Positions 7,822 to 17,036 are shown, counted from the stretch's first letter. The stretch: DNA of 64,000 bases from Nocardioides baculatus (GCF_016735675.1 NZ_JAERSG010000003.1:248001-312000); one strand, 5' to 3'. Notes: generated by a model not told the origin, from the letters alone. Numbers and translations are program-made.

Positions 7822-8424
7822 ATGGTGGGGACGATCCACCCGATCAGGACGACGGACCTGACGGAGGAGGAGCGGGAGTGGATGTTGATGGGGCCGTTCG
7901 ACGGTGAGGTGCCGGGCCTGGTGCGCCGGGTACGCCGCATCCTCGATGTCTCGCAGCGGGGGCTCGCGGCGATCCTCGAGGTGTCGCAGTCGGTGGTCGC
8001 ACGCTGGGAGACCGGGCGGACCAGTCCCCGGGTGAGCGCCCTCCAGCAGCTGCTGGAGCTGGCCAGGATCCGGGTCGAGCTCAAGGACGACGACACGGAC
8101 GAGCAGATCGGTCCGATGCGGGCCGACGGGGCCAGGAACCGGGCCGGGAGCCGCTACCCCGCCCACGTGGACCTCGAGGTCACCGGGTGGTGGGTGCCGC
8201 GGGAGGACCGGCGGATGACGACGATCGGCTACTTCGTGAACCATGCTCGCTCGCGTGAGCGGGGGCTGCCGGCCGTGCGCTACCGGCTCAATGGGCGCCA
8301 CAAGCAGGTCCAGCGGATGCTCTTCGGCACCCCGGACGACCACCCTGCGCGGCACCAGCTGCGGGCGGAGGCCGAGCACCTCCAGGACCTGAAGGACGAC
8401 CTCAGGCGGGCTCGTACGGCATGA
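7822..8424 (+). CDS. XRE-family helix-turn-helix transcriptional regulator
   Basis: This 200-residue protein has a lambda-repressor-like helix-turn-helix at about residues 35-85 (VRRILDVSQRGLAAILEVSQ, VVARWETGRTSPRVSALQQL). The C-terminal part is basic, with VDLEVTGWWVPREDRR and YRLNGRHKQVQRMLFG, and matches no domain I recognise. It could contact DNA or a partner protein. The GGAAGGGCAGG ribosome-binding region precedes the ATG. The gene lies alone between repeat DNA and a hairpin, interrupting an otherwise conserved gene order, so it may have been acquired. Targets are unknown. Confidence 0.8.
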   Translation: MVGTIHPIRTTDLTEEEREWMLMGPFDGEVPGLVRRVRRILDVSQRGLAAILEVSQSVVARWETGRTSPRVSALQQLLELARIRVELKDDDTDEQIGPMRADGARNRAGSRYPAHVDLEVTGWWVPREDRRMTTIGYFVNHARSRERGLPAVRYRLNGRHKQVQRMLFGTPDDHPARHQLRAEAEHLQDLKDDLRRARTA

Positions 8425-8428
8425 GCAA

Positions 8429-8455
8429 CGCCCGCCCCCTCGAGAGGGACGGGCG
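8429..8455. terminator. Hairpin between convergent XRE and DUF4193 genes
   Basis: CGCCCG (8429-8434) pairs with CGGGCG (8450-8455), continued by CCC/GGG after one mismatch, around a short loop. No long T run follows on either strand. Its position between converging stop codons suggests a bidirectional terminator. Confidence 0.55.
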
Positions 8456-8472
8456 CTGTGTGAGACCGCGGA

Positions 8473-8763
8473 TCAGATGCAGTCGCGGCAGATGAGCTTC
8501 TTCTCATCGGCGAGCTGCGAGCGGTGGTGAACCAGGAAGCAGCTCATGCAGGTGAACTCGTCGTCCTGCCGCGGCATGACCTCGACCGCCAGCTCCTCGT
8601 GCGAGAGATCGGCACCGGGCAGCTCGAATGATTCGGCAGCCTCGGTCTCGTCCTCGTCGACCTTGCCGGAGTTCTTGTCGTGGCGTCGGGCCTTGAGCTC
8701 CTCGATGCTCTCCTCGCTCTGGTCCTCCTCGGACTTGCGTGGCGCGTCGTAGTCGGTGGCCAT
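8473..8763 (-). CDS. DUF4193 family zinc-ribbon protein
   Basis: The 96-residue acidic protein belongs to DUF4193 (Rv2699c position). The N-terminal two thirds are charged and low-complexity (EEDQSEESIEELKARRHDK). The C-terminus carries a four-cysteine zinc ribbon: CMSC, then HH about 6 residues later, and CRDC close to the end. The spacing resembles rubredoxin-like or RNA-polymerase-associated ribbons. No function is established. GGAGAGG lies about 6 bases before the ATG, so this message has a normal leader, unlike many neighbours. Confidence 0.88.
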   Translation of the reverse strand: MATDYDAPRKSEEDQSEESIEELKARRHDKNSGKVDEDETEAAESFELPGADLSHEELAVEVMPRQDDEFTCMSCFLVHHRSQLADEKKLICRDCI

Positions 8764-8979
8764 CGATTCCTCTCCCCATACGGTGGTCTTGGTCCCCGCC
8801 GGTTCGCGGCGCGGGGTGGGACCCATTTGTGCTCGTCGTCGGCGCCAGATTGTGCACCATGAATCGACCCTGTGGTGAGCCGGTTCGCGACGTGTCGCCT
8901 GAACAGTGGAGTACTGCTCCGTATTCCCGCAATCCTCGCTCGGACCACCCACCCGTTCGAGCGGGTGCCGGGCCGTTCG

Positions 8980-9801
8980 TCAGGCGAGGAACCCCGCGGA
9001 CCCGAGCGCCTCGACGAAGGTGTCCCAACCATCGGCGGGGGTACCCACGACGACGTTGCGCAGGTCACCCGCGCCCAGGGTCCGGCTGCCGTCGAGCAGG
9101 TCGAAGCGACCGCCCGCCTCGCGCAGCACGAGCCCGCCGGCCGACCAGTCCCACGGCTGTGGACCGGCCTCGACGTAGGCGTCGGCGCTGCCGTCGGCGA
9201 CGTGGCACAGGTCGAGGGCGCACGACCCCATCCGCCGGATGTCGCGCACCTCCGGCAGGAGCCGGGCGACGCACGCTGCCTGGTGCTCGCGGACCTCCCG
9301 CTGGTAGCCGAAGCCCGTGAGCACGAGTCGCTCCCCCAGCGGCGGCGTCGGACGTACGCCGATGGGCCGGCCGTCGCGGGTGGCACCCTGGCCGAGCGCC
9401 GCGGCGTACTCCTGACCGGTCGGAATGGCGACGACCGCACCGGCCACCAGCGAGCCGTCGACCTCGGCCGCGACCGAGACGGCGCAGTCGGGCAGGCCGT
9501 AGAGGTAGTTGACGGTGCCGTCGATCGGGTCGAGGACCCAGCGCACCCCACTGGTGCCCGGCTTGTCGTCACCCTCCTCACCGAGGATCGCGTCGTCGGG
9601 TCGGGCCGCGGCGATCTGCGAGCGCAGCAGCTCCTCGACCGCCTTGTCGGCCTCGGTCACGACGTCCACGACGCTCGTCTTGGTGTCCGCGACGTCGATG
9701 CCGCCGCGCTGCATCTCACGGGCCAGCTCGGCGCCCGCGTGGGCGAGGTCGACCGCGAGGCTCCGCAGCTGGAGGGGCAGCTCGATGGGCGTGGCACTCA
9801 C
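8980..9801 (-). CDS. suhB: Inositol monophosphatase family protein
   Basis: This 273-residue protein has the Li+-sensitive, Mg2+-dependent phosphatase fold. The metal-binding motifs are all present: the GEEG glutamates, [17 protein letters not shown], and the C-terminal [15 protein letters not shown]. It hydrolyses inositol-1-phosphate or a related sugar phosphate; in mycobacteria the orthologue at this position is SuhB. In actinobacteria it can feed mycothiol and phosphatidylinositol synthesis. The GTG start overlaps the hemH stop by four bases, so the two genes are translationally coupled. The 216 bases upstream of DUF4193 separate it from that gene. Confidence 0.93.
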   Translation of the reverse strand: MSATPIELPLQLRSLAVDLAHAGAELAREMQRGGIDVADTKTSVVDVVTEADKAVEELLRSQIAAARPDDAILGEEGDDKPGTSGVRWVLDPIDGTVNYLYGLPDCAVSVAAEVDGSLVAGAVVAIPTGQEYAAALGQGATRDGRPIGVRPTPPLGERLVLTGFGYQREVREHQAACVARLLPEVRDIRRMGSCALDLCHVADGSADAYVEAGPQPWDWSAGGLVLREAGGRFDLLDGSRTLGAGDLRNVVVGTPADGWDTFVEALGSAGFLA

Positions 9802-10910
9802 GAATCGGCCCCGCACAGGGCCGGACGCGGCCCCCGCGGGTTGGGGCAGCAGCCGGCGCCGCACAGGTCGGGTCCGGCGGGGAGGGAGCCCACCGCTGCG
9901 CGGTCGGGCTGCTCGCCCCGTTCGGCGGCCGCACGCTCGAGCACGAGGTTGCGCACCATCGCCACGAAGCGGGGATCGGTCCCGGCGGAGGCCGCCCGGA
10001 CGGCCCGCATGCCGAGGCGCTCGGCCGTGGCCATCGCCTCGGTGTCGAGGTCGTAGATGACCTCCATGTGGTCGGAGACGAAGCCGATCGGCACCATCAC
10101 CACCTCGGACACGCCGTCGCTGGCGAGGTCCTCGAGGTGGTCGTTGACGTCCGGCTCGAGCCACGGCGTCGACGGCGCACCCGAGCGCGAGCAGTAGACG
10201 AGGTCGTGCCGGTGGCTGCGCCCGGTCGCCTTCTTCACCCTCGTCGCGACCTCGTCGGCGGTGCTGCGGTGCTGACGGACGTACGCCGGTCGCGGCTGCC
10301 CGGCGGGGTCCTCCGACCCGCTGCTCTCCCCCATCTCGGTCGGGATGGAGTGGGTGACGAAGACCAGCCGCGCGCTGTCGCCGCCATCGGGCAGCTCGGC
10401 CAGGGCGGCGACGATCGCGTCGACGGCGGGCTCGATGAAGCCCGGGTGGTTGTAGTACTGCCGCAGCTTGTCGAGCCGGGGCGCGCCCGGCACCTTCTCG
10501 ACGGCGTCGTAGAGGTTCTCGCGGTACTGCCGGCACGACGACCAGGAGGAGTACGCCGACGTGGCGAAGACGGCGGCGCGCGTGACCCCGTCCTCCTTCA
10601 TCGTGGCCAGCGTGTCGGCGAGGTAGGGGTCCCAGTTGCGGTTGCCGAAGTAGACCGGCAGGTCGATGCCCTGGTCGGCGAAGTCCTTCTCCAGCGCGGC
10701 GATCAGCGCCCGGTTCTGGTCGTTGATCGGGCTGCGCCCGCCGAAGAGGAAGTAGTGCTCCCCCACCTGCTCGAGGCGCTCGCGCGGGATGCCCCTGCCG
10801 CGGGTGACGTTCTCCAGGAACGGCACCACGTCCTCGGGCTTCTCGGGTCCCCCGAAGGAGAGCACCAGCAGGGCGTCGTACGGCCTCACGTCGGGGCGCG
10901 CGGAATTCAT
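9798..10910 (-). CDS. hemH: Ferrochelatase (coproporphyrin-type), putative [2Fe-2S] cluster
   Basis: The 370-residue protein inserts ferrous iron into the porphyrin; in Gram-positive bacteria the substrate is coproporphyrin III. N-terminal [18 protein letters not shown] and the catalytic histidine in VTHSIPTEM are family signatures. A C-terminal extension carries [12 protein letters not shown] and a last ALCG, and there is an internal cysteine in WSSCRQY. In mycobacterial ferrochelatase, four cysteines at comparable places hold a [2Fe-2S] cluster. The ATG at 10910 is 6 bases after a TACGCT box, so a leaderless message is likely. It overlaps suhB and is divergent from an MFS transporter. Confidence 0.95.
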   Translation of the reverse strand: MNSARPDVRPYDALLVLSFGGPEKPEDVVPFLENVTRGRGIPRERLEQVGEHYFLFGGRSPINDQNRALIAALEKDFADQGIDLPVYFGNRNWDPYLADTLATMKEDGVTRAAVFATSAYSSWSSCRQYRENLYDAVEKVPGAPRLDKLRQYYNHPGFIEPAVDAIVAALAELPDGGDSARLVFVTHSIPTEMGESSGSEDPAGQPRPAYVRQHRSTADEVATRVKKATGRSHRHDLVYCSRSGAPSTPWLEPDVNDHLEDLASDGVSEVVMVPIGFVSDHMEVIYDLDTEAMATAERLGMRAVRAASAGTDPRFVAMVRNLVLERAAAERGEQPDRAAVGSLPAGPDLCGAGCCPNPRGPRPALCGADS

Positions 10911-10916
10911 GAACTC

Positions 10917-10936
10917 AGCGTAGACAGACCTACCAT
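10917..10936. promoter_or_regulatory. Divergent leaderless promoters for hemH and the MFS gene
   Basis: On the minus strand TACGCT (10922-10917) ends 6 bases before the hemH ATG. On the plus strand TACCAT (10931-10936) ends 7 bases before the MFS ATG. The 33-base gap contains little else, so any -35 elements must lie inside the opposite gene. Confidence 0.6.
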
Positions 10937-10943
10937 CACCTCG

Positions 10944-12152
10944 ATGCTCGACTCCTACCGCCGGGTGCTGTCCCGCCCCGGCGCCCTCCGCTTCAGCAGC
11001 GCGGCGCTCGTCGCCCGGCTGCCCATCTCCATGGTGGGTCTCGGGATCGTCCTGCTCGTCGAGGAGCGGACCGGCTCCTACGGACTCGCGGGCACGGTCT
11101 CCGCTGTCTTCGTGCTGGCCGAGGCGGCGTTCGCGGTGATGCACGGCCGGTGGGTCGACCACTTCGGGCAGTTCCGGGTGCTGCCGATCGCGATCTCGGT
11201 CTTCGGCGCGGGACTGGCGATGATGATGCTGGCGGTCGAGCAGGACTGGCCGCGAGCCCTCCCCTACGTCTTCGCGGCCGTCTCCGGCGCCGCCCTCCCC
11301 CAGGTCGGCGCGAGCGTCAGGACCCGCTGGTCACACCTGCTCGACGAGCCCGGCGAGAAGCAGACCGCGTTCGCCCTCGAGGCGGTCCTCGACGAGGTCG
11401 TGTTCGTCGTCGGGCCGGTGGTCGTGACCCTGCTGGCGACGAGCTGGCACCCGGTCGCCGGCCTGACCTTCGCGCTGGTCACCGGCGTGCTCGGGACGTT
11501 CGCCTTCGCGTTGCAGCGCCGGACCGAGCCGCCCGCGGGGAACACCACGACCACCGACGGCGTACGTCCCCCGATGCCGTGGCGGCTCGTGCTGCCGCTC
11601 GCACTGGTCTGCCTGACCCTGGGCGCGCTGTTCGGGGCCGCCGAGGTCACCACCGTCGCGTTCGCCGAGGAGCAGGGCCAGCGGTGGACAGCCGGGTGGC
11701 TGCTCGCGGCCTGGTCGTTCGGCAGCCTCGTCGCCGGCCTCGTCACCGGCGCCGTCGCCTGGCGAAGCGGGCCGGACGTGCGGCTGCGCTGGGGATCGGC
11801 GGCGATGGCGCTGGCGATGACTCCCCTGATGTTCATCCACTCGATCCCGCTGATGGCGGTGGTGCTGCTGGTCGGGGGCCTGGCGATCGCCCCCACGATG
11901 ATCGGTGCGATGACGATGGTCGAGCAGGGCGTCCCGTCGGGCCGGCTCACCGAGGGGATGGCGATCCTGCACACCGGGATCGTCGCCGGGGTCGCGCCGG
12001 GCGCCGCCGTCGCGGGATTCGTCGTCGACCACAGCGGCGCCTCGGCGGCGTACGCCGTCGCGCTCGTCGGCGGCGTCCTGGGGGCGCTCGCCGCCCAGAC
12101 CGCCCGGCCGAACCGGGTCGCATCCAGGCCGCGATCCCCGGCGATCCCCTAG
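10944..12152 (+). CDS. MFS transporter, unknown substrate
   Basis: This 402-residue protein has about 12 predicted membrane helices in two halves. The first half contains [20 protein letters not shown] and a typical MFS loop 2-3 motif [15 protein letters not shown] charged central loop with [15 protein letters not shown] separates the halves. Proteins of this type are often annotated only as MFS transporters and no substrate motif is visible. It is divergent from hemH over 33 bases, so a link with heme or tetrapyrrole handling is possible but unproven. Its last codons contain the -10 box of the following oxidase gene. Confidence 0.85.
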   Translation: MLDSYRRVLSRPGALRFSSAALVARLPISMVGLGIVLLVEERTGSYGLAGTVSAVFVLAEAAFAVMHGRWVDHFGQFRVLPIAISVFGAGLAMMMLAVEQDWPRALPYVFAAVSGAALPQVGASVRTRWSHLLDEPGEKQTAFALEAVLDEVVFVVGPVVVTLLATSWHPVAGLTFALVTGVLGTFAFALQRRTEPPAGNTTTTDGVRPPMPWRLVLPLALVCLTLGALFGAAEVTTVAFAEEQGQRWTAGWLLAAWSFGSLVAGLVTGAVAWRSGPDVRLRWGSAAMALAMTPLMFIHSIPLMAVVLLVGGLAIAPTMIGAMTMVEQGVPSGRLTEGMAILHTGIVAGVAPGAAVAGFVVDHSGASAAYAVALVGGVLGALAAQTARPNRVASRPRSPAIP

Positions 12153-12155
12153 CCT
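12150..12155 (+). promoter_or_regulatory. Leaderless -10 box for the aldonolactone oxidase gene
   Basis: TAGCCT begins with the stop codon of the MFS gene and ends 6 bases before the ATG at 12162. Confidence 0.5.
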
Positions 12156-12161
12156 GCGGAC

Positions 12162-13478
12162 ATGACGGTGTCCCCGACGACGTGGCGCAACTGGTCCGGC
12201 CTCGAGGAGTCGACGCCGGTCGTCACCGAGACACCGCGGTCGGTGGACGCCGTCGTCGACGTCGTACGTCGTGCACGGGACGCCGGCACCACGGTCAAGA
12301 TGACCGGCACCGGGCACAGCTTCACCGCGATCGCCGCGCCCGAGCACACCCTGCTGCTGCCCGCCGGGCTCGACGGCGTCCTCGCGGTCGACCGCGAGGC
12401 GATGACCGTGACGGTGCGTGCTGGTACGCCCCTCAAGGACCTCAACCTCACGCTCGAACGCCAGGGCCTGTCGCTGCACAACATGGGAGACATCGCCGAG
12501 CAGACCCTCGCCGGAGCCACGTCGACCGGCACCCACGGCACTGGCGGTGTCGCGGCCGGGCTCGCCGCTCAGCTCGCTGGGCTGGAGCTGGTCACCGGCA
12601 TCGGCGAGGTCGTCCGGGCCTCGGCCACGGAGAACCCCGACGTCTTCGAGATGGCGCGCGTCGGGCTCGGCGCGCTCGGCATCCTGACCAGCCTCACCTT
12701 CCACGTCGAGCCGCTCTTCGTCATCGAGGCGCACGAGCAGCCGATGACGTGGGACGAGGCGCTGACGTCGTACGACGACATGGTCGCGGCCGCGCACCAC
12801 GTCGACATGTACTGGTTCCCGCACACCGACTGGCTGATGGTGAAGCAGAACGTCCGCACCGACCTCGCCCCCGGCGAGCAGGAGCCGCCGTCGCGGCTGG
12901 CCGCGTGGTGGGAGGACGACTTCATCTCCAACACCGTCTTCGGCGGCCTGTGCCGCATCGGCTCGCGGGCGCCGGGCCTGGTCCCGCGGATCAACCGGGT
13001 CGCCGGGCATGCGCTCTCGGAGCGTCGCTACAGCGACCTGGCCCACCGGGTGTTCGTGACGCCGCGCCGGGTGCGCTTCCGGGAGATGGAGTACGCCGTC
13101 CCGCGCCAGGTCGGCCTCGACGTGCTGCGCGAGTGTCGCCGGGTGATCGAGGCGAGCGACTGGCGGATCGCCTTCCCGATCGAGATCCGCACGGCACGCG
13201 CGGACGACGTACCGATGTCCACCTCGTACGGACGCGACAGCTTCTACCTCGCCTTCCACGTGCCGCAGGACACCGACCACCGCGCCTACTTCGGCGGCCT
13301 CGAGCCGATCCTGCGTGAGGCGGGCGGGCGACCCCACTGGGGCAAGGTCCACACCCGGTCGGCGGCAGATCTGGCTCCGGCGTACGACCGCTTCGACGAC
13401 TTCCTCGCGATGCGTGACCGCCTCGACCCCGACCGGGTCTTCGCCAACCCGTATCTCAGGCGCGTCCTCGGCCCGTGA
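12162..13478 (+). CDS. FAD-binding D-arabinono-1,4-lactone / L-gulonolactone oxidase family protein
   Basis: The 438-residue enzyme has an N-terminal PCMH-type FAD-binding domain (about residues 15-185) with TVKMTGTGHSFTAIAAPEH and GATSTGTHGTG. The C-terminal ALO domain carries HWGKVHT near residue 398, a variant of the HWxK motif of aldonolactone oxidases. The histidine that would anchor FAD covalently in the TGTGHSF loop is present in this reading but its covalent role is not provable here. Actinobacterial relatives oxidise L-gulono- or D-arabinono-lactone, or xylitol-like sugars. The protein has no signal peptide. It follows the MFS gene after 9 bases. Confidence 0.9.
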   Translation: MTVSPTTWRNWSGLEESTPVVTETPRSVDAVVDVVRRARDAGTTVKMTGTGHSFTAIAAPEHTLLLPAGLDGVLAVDREAMTVTVRAGTPLKDLNLTLERQGLSLHNMGDIAEQTLAGATSTGTHGTGGVAAGLAAQLAGLELVTGIGEVVRASATENPDVFEMARVGLGALGILTSLTFHVEPLFVIEAHEQPMTWDEALTSYDDMVAAAHHVDMYWFPHTDWLMVKQNVRTDLAPGEQEPPSRLAAWWEDDFISNTVFGGLCRIGSRAPGLVPRINRVAGHALSERRYSDLAHRVFVTPRRVRFREMEYAVPRQVGLDVLRECRRVIEASDWRIAFPIEIRTARADDVPMSTSYGRDSFYLAFHVPQDTDHRAYFGGLEPILREAGGRPHWGKVHTRSAADLAPAYDRFDDFLAMRDRLDPDRVFANPYLRRVLGP

Positions 13479-13556
13479 GTCTCCGAGCGACTCAGGGTCG
13501 ACTTGAGTCTCCCAGCGACTCGACGACCGCTTGAGTCTGCCAGCGACTCACGGGCC
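13472..13556. repeat. Three GAGTC...GACTC palindromic elements between convergent genes
   Basis: Copies lie at about 13472-13494, 13503-13522 and 13532-13556, read as GTGAGTCTCCGAGCGACTCA, TTGAGTCTCCCAGCGACTCG and TTGAGTCTGCCAGCGACTCA. They fill nearly all of the 89 bases between the oxidase and the TRIC-like gene, whose stops face each other. Hairpin formation could end both transcripts. Confidence 0.8.
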
Positions 13557-13567
13557 CGTGACGGACC

Positions 13568-14203
13568 TCAGACGTTGGCCGGGCCCTTGGGCAGCGGCGC
13601 GCGCCAGCCGCGCACCATCGCCAGCAACCGGAAGCCGAGGCAGGTGCTGAACCCGGCGGCCGCCACGACCACGAGCGGCAGCTCCGTCCGGTTGAGCAGC
13701 ACCGCGACGGCTGCACCCATCAGCGCGGGAGTGGCGTAGAGGACCCCCTCGAAGATCACCGGCACGCTGCCGGCGAGCACGTCGCGGATCATGCCTCCGC
13801 CGATGCCGGTGACCATGCCGAGCAGCGCCGCCGGCAGCGGCTCGAGGCCGTAGTCGACGGCCTTGAGGGCTCCGGTGACGCAGAACAGCGCGAGCCCGAA
13901 GGCGTCGAACACCGTGATCACGCGCTCGACCCGGCCGACCAGCGTGTGGAAGAAGAAGGTCACCAGGCCTGCCGCGATCGGGACGAGCAGGTAGCGCCAG
14001 TCGGCGAGCGCCGCGGGCGGCGTGGCGCCGATCAGCACGTCGCGGATGAAGCCGCCGCCGAGGCCGGTGACACCGCCGAGGACGAGGGCCGCGAACAGGT
14101 CCAGGTTCTTCCGGACCGCCACCAGCGCACCCGCCACGGCGAAGACGAAGATGCCGGTGAGGTCGAGGACGACCAGCGTCGTGGCGAACTCCGTCTCGGG
14201 CAC
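13568..14203 (-). CDS. Trimeric intracellular cation channel (TRIC/UPF0126) family protein
   Basis: This 211-residue membrane protein has seven predicted helices arranged as a repeated three-helix unit. Each repeat carries the signature glycine-rich hinge: LGGGFIRDVL in the first and IGGGMIRDVL in the second, where the kinked helices line the pore in TRIC-type channels. Bacterial members (YicG/YadS type) conduct monovalent cations, and some transport glycine. The GTG start at 14203 lies 6 bases from a TAGCCT box. The gene converges on the oxidase gene through the palindrome cluster and is divergent from sepH. Confidence 0.9.
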   Translation of the reverse strand: MPETEFATTLVVLDLTGIFVFAVAGALVAVRKNLDLFAALVLGGVTGLGGGFIRDVLIGATPPAALADWRYLLVPIAAGLVTFFFHTLVGRVERVITVFDAFGLALFCVTGALKAVDYGLEPLPAALLGMVTGIGGGMIRDVLAGSVPVIFEGVLYATPALMGAAVAVLLNRTELPLVVVAAAGFSTCLGFRLLAMVRGWRAPLPKGPANV

Positions 14204-14209
14204 CTCCGA

Positions 14210-14215
14210 AGGCTA
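14210..14215 (-). promoter_or_regulatory. Leaderless -10 box for the TRIC-like gene
   Basis: TAGCCT on the minus strand (14215-14210) ends 6 bases before the GTG at 14203. Confidence 0.5.
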
Positions 14216-14390
14216 GGCGTACGGGGCCGGGACCGGCGAAATCACCGTGACCACCGCCGCTCGGCGCGCCGCGGCCGCAACCGTGCCGGAGCGTGCCGCT
14301 GGCGTAGGCTCGAGCGAAGCGGTGCGCCCGCCGTACCGAGACCACCAGACGAGCAACCCACACGAGCAAATAGGCAGGAGCACGCTGTCG

Positions 14391-15368
14391 ATGGCCAAGC
14401 TGACGTTCACCGGACGCAGCGGGGACGGCAAGCGCCTGCTGCTGGTGGACGAGTCGGGCCAGGAGCACACCCTGGCGATCGACGCCCGACTCCGTCGCGC
14501 CCTCTCGGGCGCGCCCGCAAGCGGCCCGCACACCCCAGGCCAGTTGGAGATCCCGATGGAATCAAGCCTCCGTCCCCGCGACATCCAGACCCGCATCCGG
14601 GCCGGCGAGACGCCCGAAGCCGTGGCGCACGCCGCCGGGACATCGGTCGAGAAGATCATGCCGTTCGCGGCCCCGGTCATGGCCGAGCGCGCCCACGTCG
14701 CCGAGCGGGCGCAGCTCGCATCGGTCCGCCGTCGCTCGAGCGACTCAGGCGCCCGGACGCTCGGTGAGTCCGTCAGCGCGCACCTGCGCTCGCACAACGT
14801 CGACCCCGCCGCCGTCGAGTGGGACGCCTGGCGCCGCGAGGACGGCCGCTGGACCCTGACCGCGCTCTACGAGGTCGCCGGCCGCACCGGCACGGGCACC
14901 TTCTCCCACGACCCCCGCGGCAACTTCGTGACCGTCGACGACGAGGACGCCCGGTGGCTGGTCGGCGATGCGACGCCCGCCACCCCGGACGCCAGCGCCG
15001 AGCACGCTGCCGACGACCTGGCCGCCGCACGCCAGCGCCGCCTGAGCGCGGTCGGCGAGGAGCCCGCCTTCGGCGACGACGCGATCGAGATGGTCTCCGA
15101 CGACGAGGAGACGCACGAGCCCGCGTCCGCGACCGAGACGACGATGGAGATCAGCGGGGCGACGCTCGGCACCGAGCAGCCCGTCGAGGCCTACCTCGAC
15201 GACGAGTCGCCCGCCTCCGACCAGCCCGCTGAGACCGCCGCCGAGACCGCCGCCGAGGACGAGCCGGAGGCCGAGGCACCCGAGCCCCGACGCCCGGCGA
15301 AGAAGCGCGGACGTGCGTCGGTCCCGAGCTGGGACGAGATCATGTTCGGCGGCGGCAAGAACGACTAG
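14391..15368 (+). CDS. sepH: Septation protein SepH (DUF3071)
   Basis: The 325-residue protein matches SepH, which binds FtsZ and promotes assembly of the cytokinetic ring in actinobacteria. The N-terminal DUF3071 domain starts AKLTFTGRSGDGKRLLLVDESG and contains the helix-turn-helix-like region RPRDIQTRIRAGETPEAVA. A second conserved segment, VEWDAWRREDGRWTLTALY, follows. From about residue 190 onwards the chain is acidic and low in complexity, ending in the basic KKRGRASVPSWDEIMFG motif near the C-terminus, which is typical of the family. The ATG is preceded by GGCAGGAG about 10 bases upstream. The 187-base leader region is shared with the divergent TRIC-like gene. Confidence 0.95.
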   Translation: MAKLTFTGRSGDGKRLLLVDESGQEHTLAIDARLRRALSGAPASGPHTPGQLEIPMESSLRPRDIQTRIRAGETPEAVAHAAGTSVEKIMPFAAPVMAERAHVAERAQLASVRRRSSDSGARTLGESVSAHLRSHNVDPAAVEWDAWRREDGRWTLTALYEVAGRTGTGTFSHDPRGNFVTVDDEDARWLVGDATPATPDASAEHAADDLAAARQRRLSAVGEEPAFGDDAIEMVSDDEETHEPASATETTMEISGATLGTEQPVEAYLDDESPASDQPAETAAETAAEDEPEAEAPEPRRPAKKRGRASVPSWDEIMFGGGKND

Positions 15369-15380
15369 CCGGGTCACCAG

Positions 15381-16217
15381 GTGCAGCTCCTCGGGGTGAA
15401 CGTCCACCCGCTCAAGTCCGGAGCCATCCGGCCGGTCCGCTCGATCGAGGTCCGCCCCGGCGGCCTGCGCGGCGACCGGACGTGGATGGTCGTCGATAGC
15501 GACGCGCGACTGGTCTCGGCGCGTGAGGTCCACGCGCTGTTCCACGTCGTCGCCGACACCCCAGACACCGATCAGGCGGTCGGGTGCGCCCTGCGCCTGC
15601 GGGCGCCCGGGCTCCCCGACCTGCTCCTCGACGAGCCCGGCGGCGACCCCGAACCGGTCCGGCTCTTCTCGCTCGACCTGCTCGCCAGGCCGGCGGGTCC
15701 CGACGCCGACGCGTGGCTGCGTGCCGCGCTCGGCCGCGACGACGTACGCCTGGTGTGGTGCGACGACCCCACCCGTCGGACCCTCCAACCCGGGTTCTCG
15801 TTGCCGGGCGACCACGCCGCCTTCCCCGACTCGTTCCCGGTCACCGTCGCGTCGCTGGCGTCGCTGCGACGTCTCAACGACTGGATCGCCGAGCGCGCGC
15901 TCGAGCTCGGCGAGGAGCCGCCCGAACCGCTCCCGATCGAACGGTTCCGCGCCAACCTCGTGGTCGACGGCGACGAGCCCTTCGCCGAGGACCAGTGGGA
16001 GGCGCTGACGATCAACGGGGTGCGGTTCCGGGTGACCAAGCCGGTCGGGCGCTGCGTGATGACCACGATCGACGCTACGACGCTGACGACGGCCAAGGAG
16101 CCGATCCGCACGCTGGCGCGCCACCGGCTCGTCGGCGGCAAGACGATGTTCGCAGCCCACCTCGTGCCCGAGGGCTCCGGGACGATCGTCGTCGGCGACG
16201 AGGTCACGGTCTCCTGA
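15381..16217 (+). CDS. MOSC domain-containing protein
   Basis: The 278-residue protein has an N-terminal MOSC_N beta-barrel (LLGVNVHPLKSGA, VRPGGLRGDRTWMVVD) and a C-terminal MOSC domain. The conserved cysteine is in PVGRCVMTTID near residue 227, the likely molybdenum- or sulfur-binding residue. Related proteins include YcbX and the C-terminal part of molybdenum cofactor sulfurase, which handle Moco-bound sulfur or reduce N-hydroxylated compounds. No reductase domain is attached. The GTG start follows sepH after 12 bases, so cotranscription is likely although no functional link is known. Confidence 0.9.
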   Translation: MQLLGVNVHPLKSGAIRPVRSIEVRPGGLRGDRTWMVVDSDARLVSAREVHALFHVVADTPDTDQAVGCALRLRAPGLPDLLLDEPGGDPEPVRLFSLDLLARPAGPDADAWLRAALGRDDVRLVWCDDPTRRTLQPGFSLPGDHAAFPDSFPVTVASLASLRRLNDWIAERALELGEEPPEPLPIERFRANLVVDGDEPFAEDQWEALTINGVRFRVTKPVGRCVMTTIDATTLTTAKEPIRTLARHRLVGGKTMFAAHLVPEGSGTIVVGDEVTVS

Positions 16218-16220
16218 CGC

Positions 16221-17036
16221 TCAGTCGCGCTCGACCGGCCGCCCGGGGTCGGTGATCCAGCCGCTCCAGCTGCCGGGGTAGAGCGCGGCCCTGATGCCGG
16301 CCACCTCCATCGCGAGGATGTCGTGGGCCGCGGTGACCCCGGAGCCGCAGTAGGCGGCGACCGACCCGGTGCCGTCGGCGCCGACCTGCCCATACGCCGC
16401 GCGCAGCTCGCCCGCCGACCGAAAACGCCCGGCATCGTCGACATTGACGGTGGTCGGCACGTTGAGCGCGCCGGGGATGCGCCCCGCCACAGGATCGACG
16501 GGCTCGACCGTGCCGGCGAATCGTTCGGGCGCGCGGGCGTCGACGAGGACATCGACAGCCATCACGTCCTCGGCCTCGACCACGGGCATCCGCTTGCTGC
16601 TCGAGACCGTGAAGTCCCCCGCCCCGGCCTCGACCGCGCCGCTCTCGACCGGGAGCCCGGCCGCGATCCACGCCGACCACCCGCCGTCGAGCACCCGCAC
16701 GTCACTGTGGCCGTGGAAGCGCAACAGCCACCAGGCCCGCGCAGCGCCGCGGCCCTGCCAGTCGTCGTACGCCACCACGGGCCGGTCGTCGCTCACGCCT
16801 GCGCGCCGCATCGCTTCCGCGAAGCGCCCCTCGTCGGGGAGCGGATGGCGACCACCGAGGCCCGGCGGGTCGGCCAGGTCGCGGTCCATGTCGACGTACG
16901 CCGCCCCCGGCACGTGGCCGTCGCGGTGCTGGTCCTCGCCGGGTGGGCCGCCCATGAGGTAGCGGACGTCGAGCACGGTGAAGCGGTCGAGGTCAGCCGC
17001 CAGCTCGTCCGGACTGATGAGGGGCCCGTCGCTCAT
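16221..17036 (-). CDS. Thiosulfate/3-mercaptopyruvate sulfurtransferase (two-domain rhodanese)
   Basis: This 271-residue enzyme has two rhodanese domains. The N-terminal one is inactive in the usual way (VLDVRYLMGGP, GHVPGAAYVDMD). The C-terminal one carries the active cysteine at residue 230 in YCGSGVTAAHD. The six-residue loop CGSGVT is closer to mercaptopyruvate sulfurtransferases than to the classic CRKGVT of thiosulfate rhodanese, so mercaptopyruvate may be the donor. The protein is cytoplasmic. It converges on the MOSC gene with 3 bases between stops; both handle sulfur, but the opposite orientation argues against an operon. Confidence 0.92.
   Translation of the reverse strand: MSDGPLISPDELAADLDRFTVLDVRYLMGGPPGEDQHRDGHVPGAAYVDMDRDLADPPGLGGRHPLPDEGRFAEAMRRAGVSDDRPVVAYDDWQGRGAARAWWLLRFHGHSDVRVLDGGWSAWIAAGLPVESGAVEAGAGDFTVSSSKRMPVVEAEDVMAVDVLVDARAPERFAGTVEPVDPVAGRIPGALNVPTTVNVDDAGRFRSAGELRAAYGQVGADGTGSVAAYCGSGVTAAHDILAMEVAGIRAALYPGSWSGWITDPGRPVERD

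Noticed and set aside
7822-8424. A mobile element or toxin-antitoxin pair around the XRE gene
   Set aside because: No integrase, transposase or second small gene lies next to it, and the flanking repeats are small palindromes rather than insertion-sequence ends.
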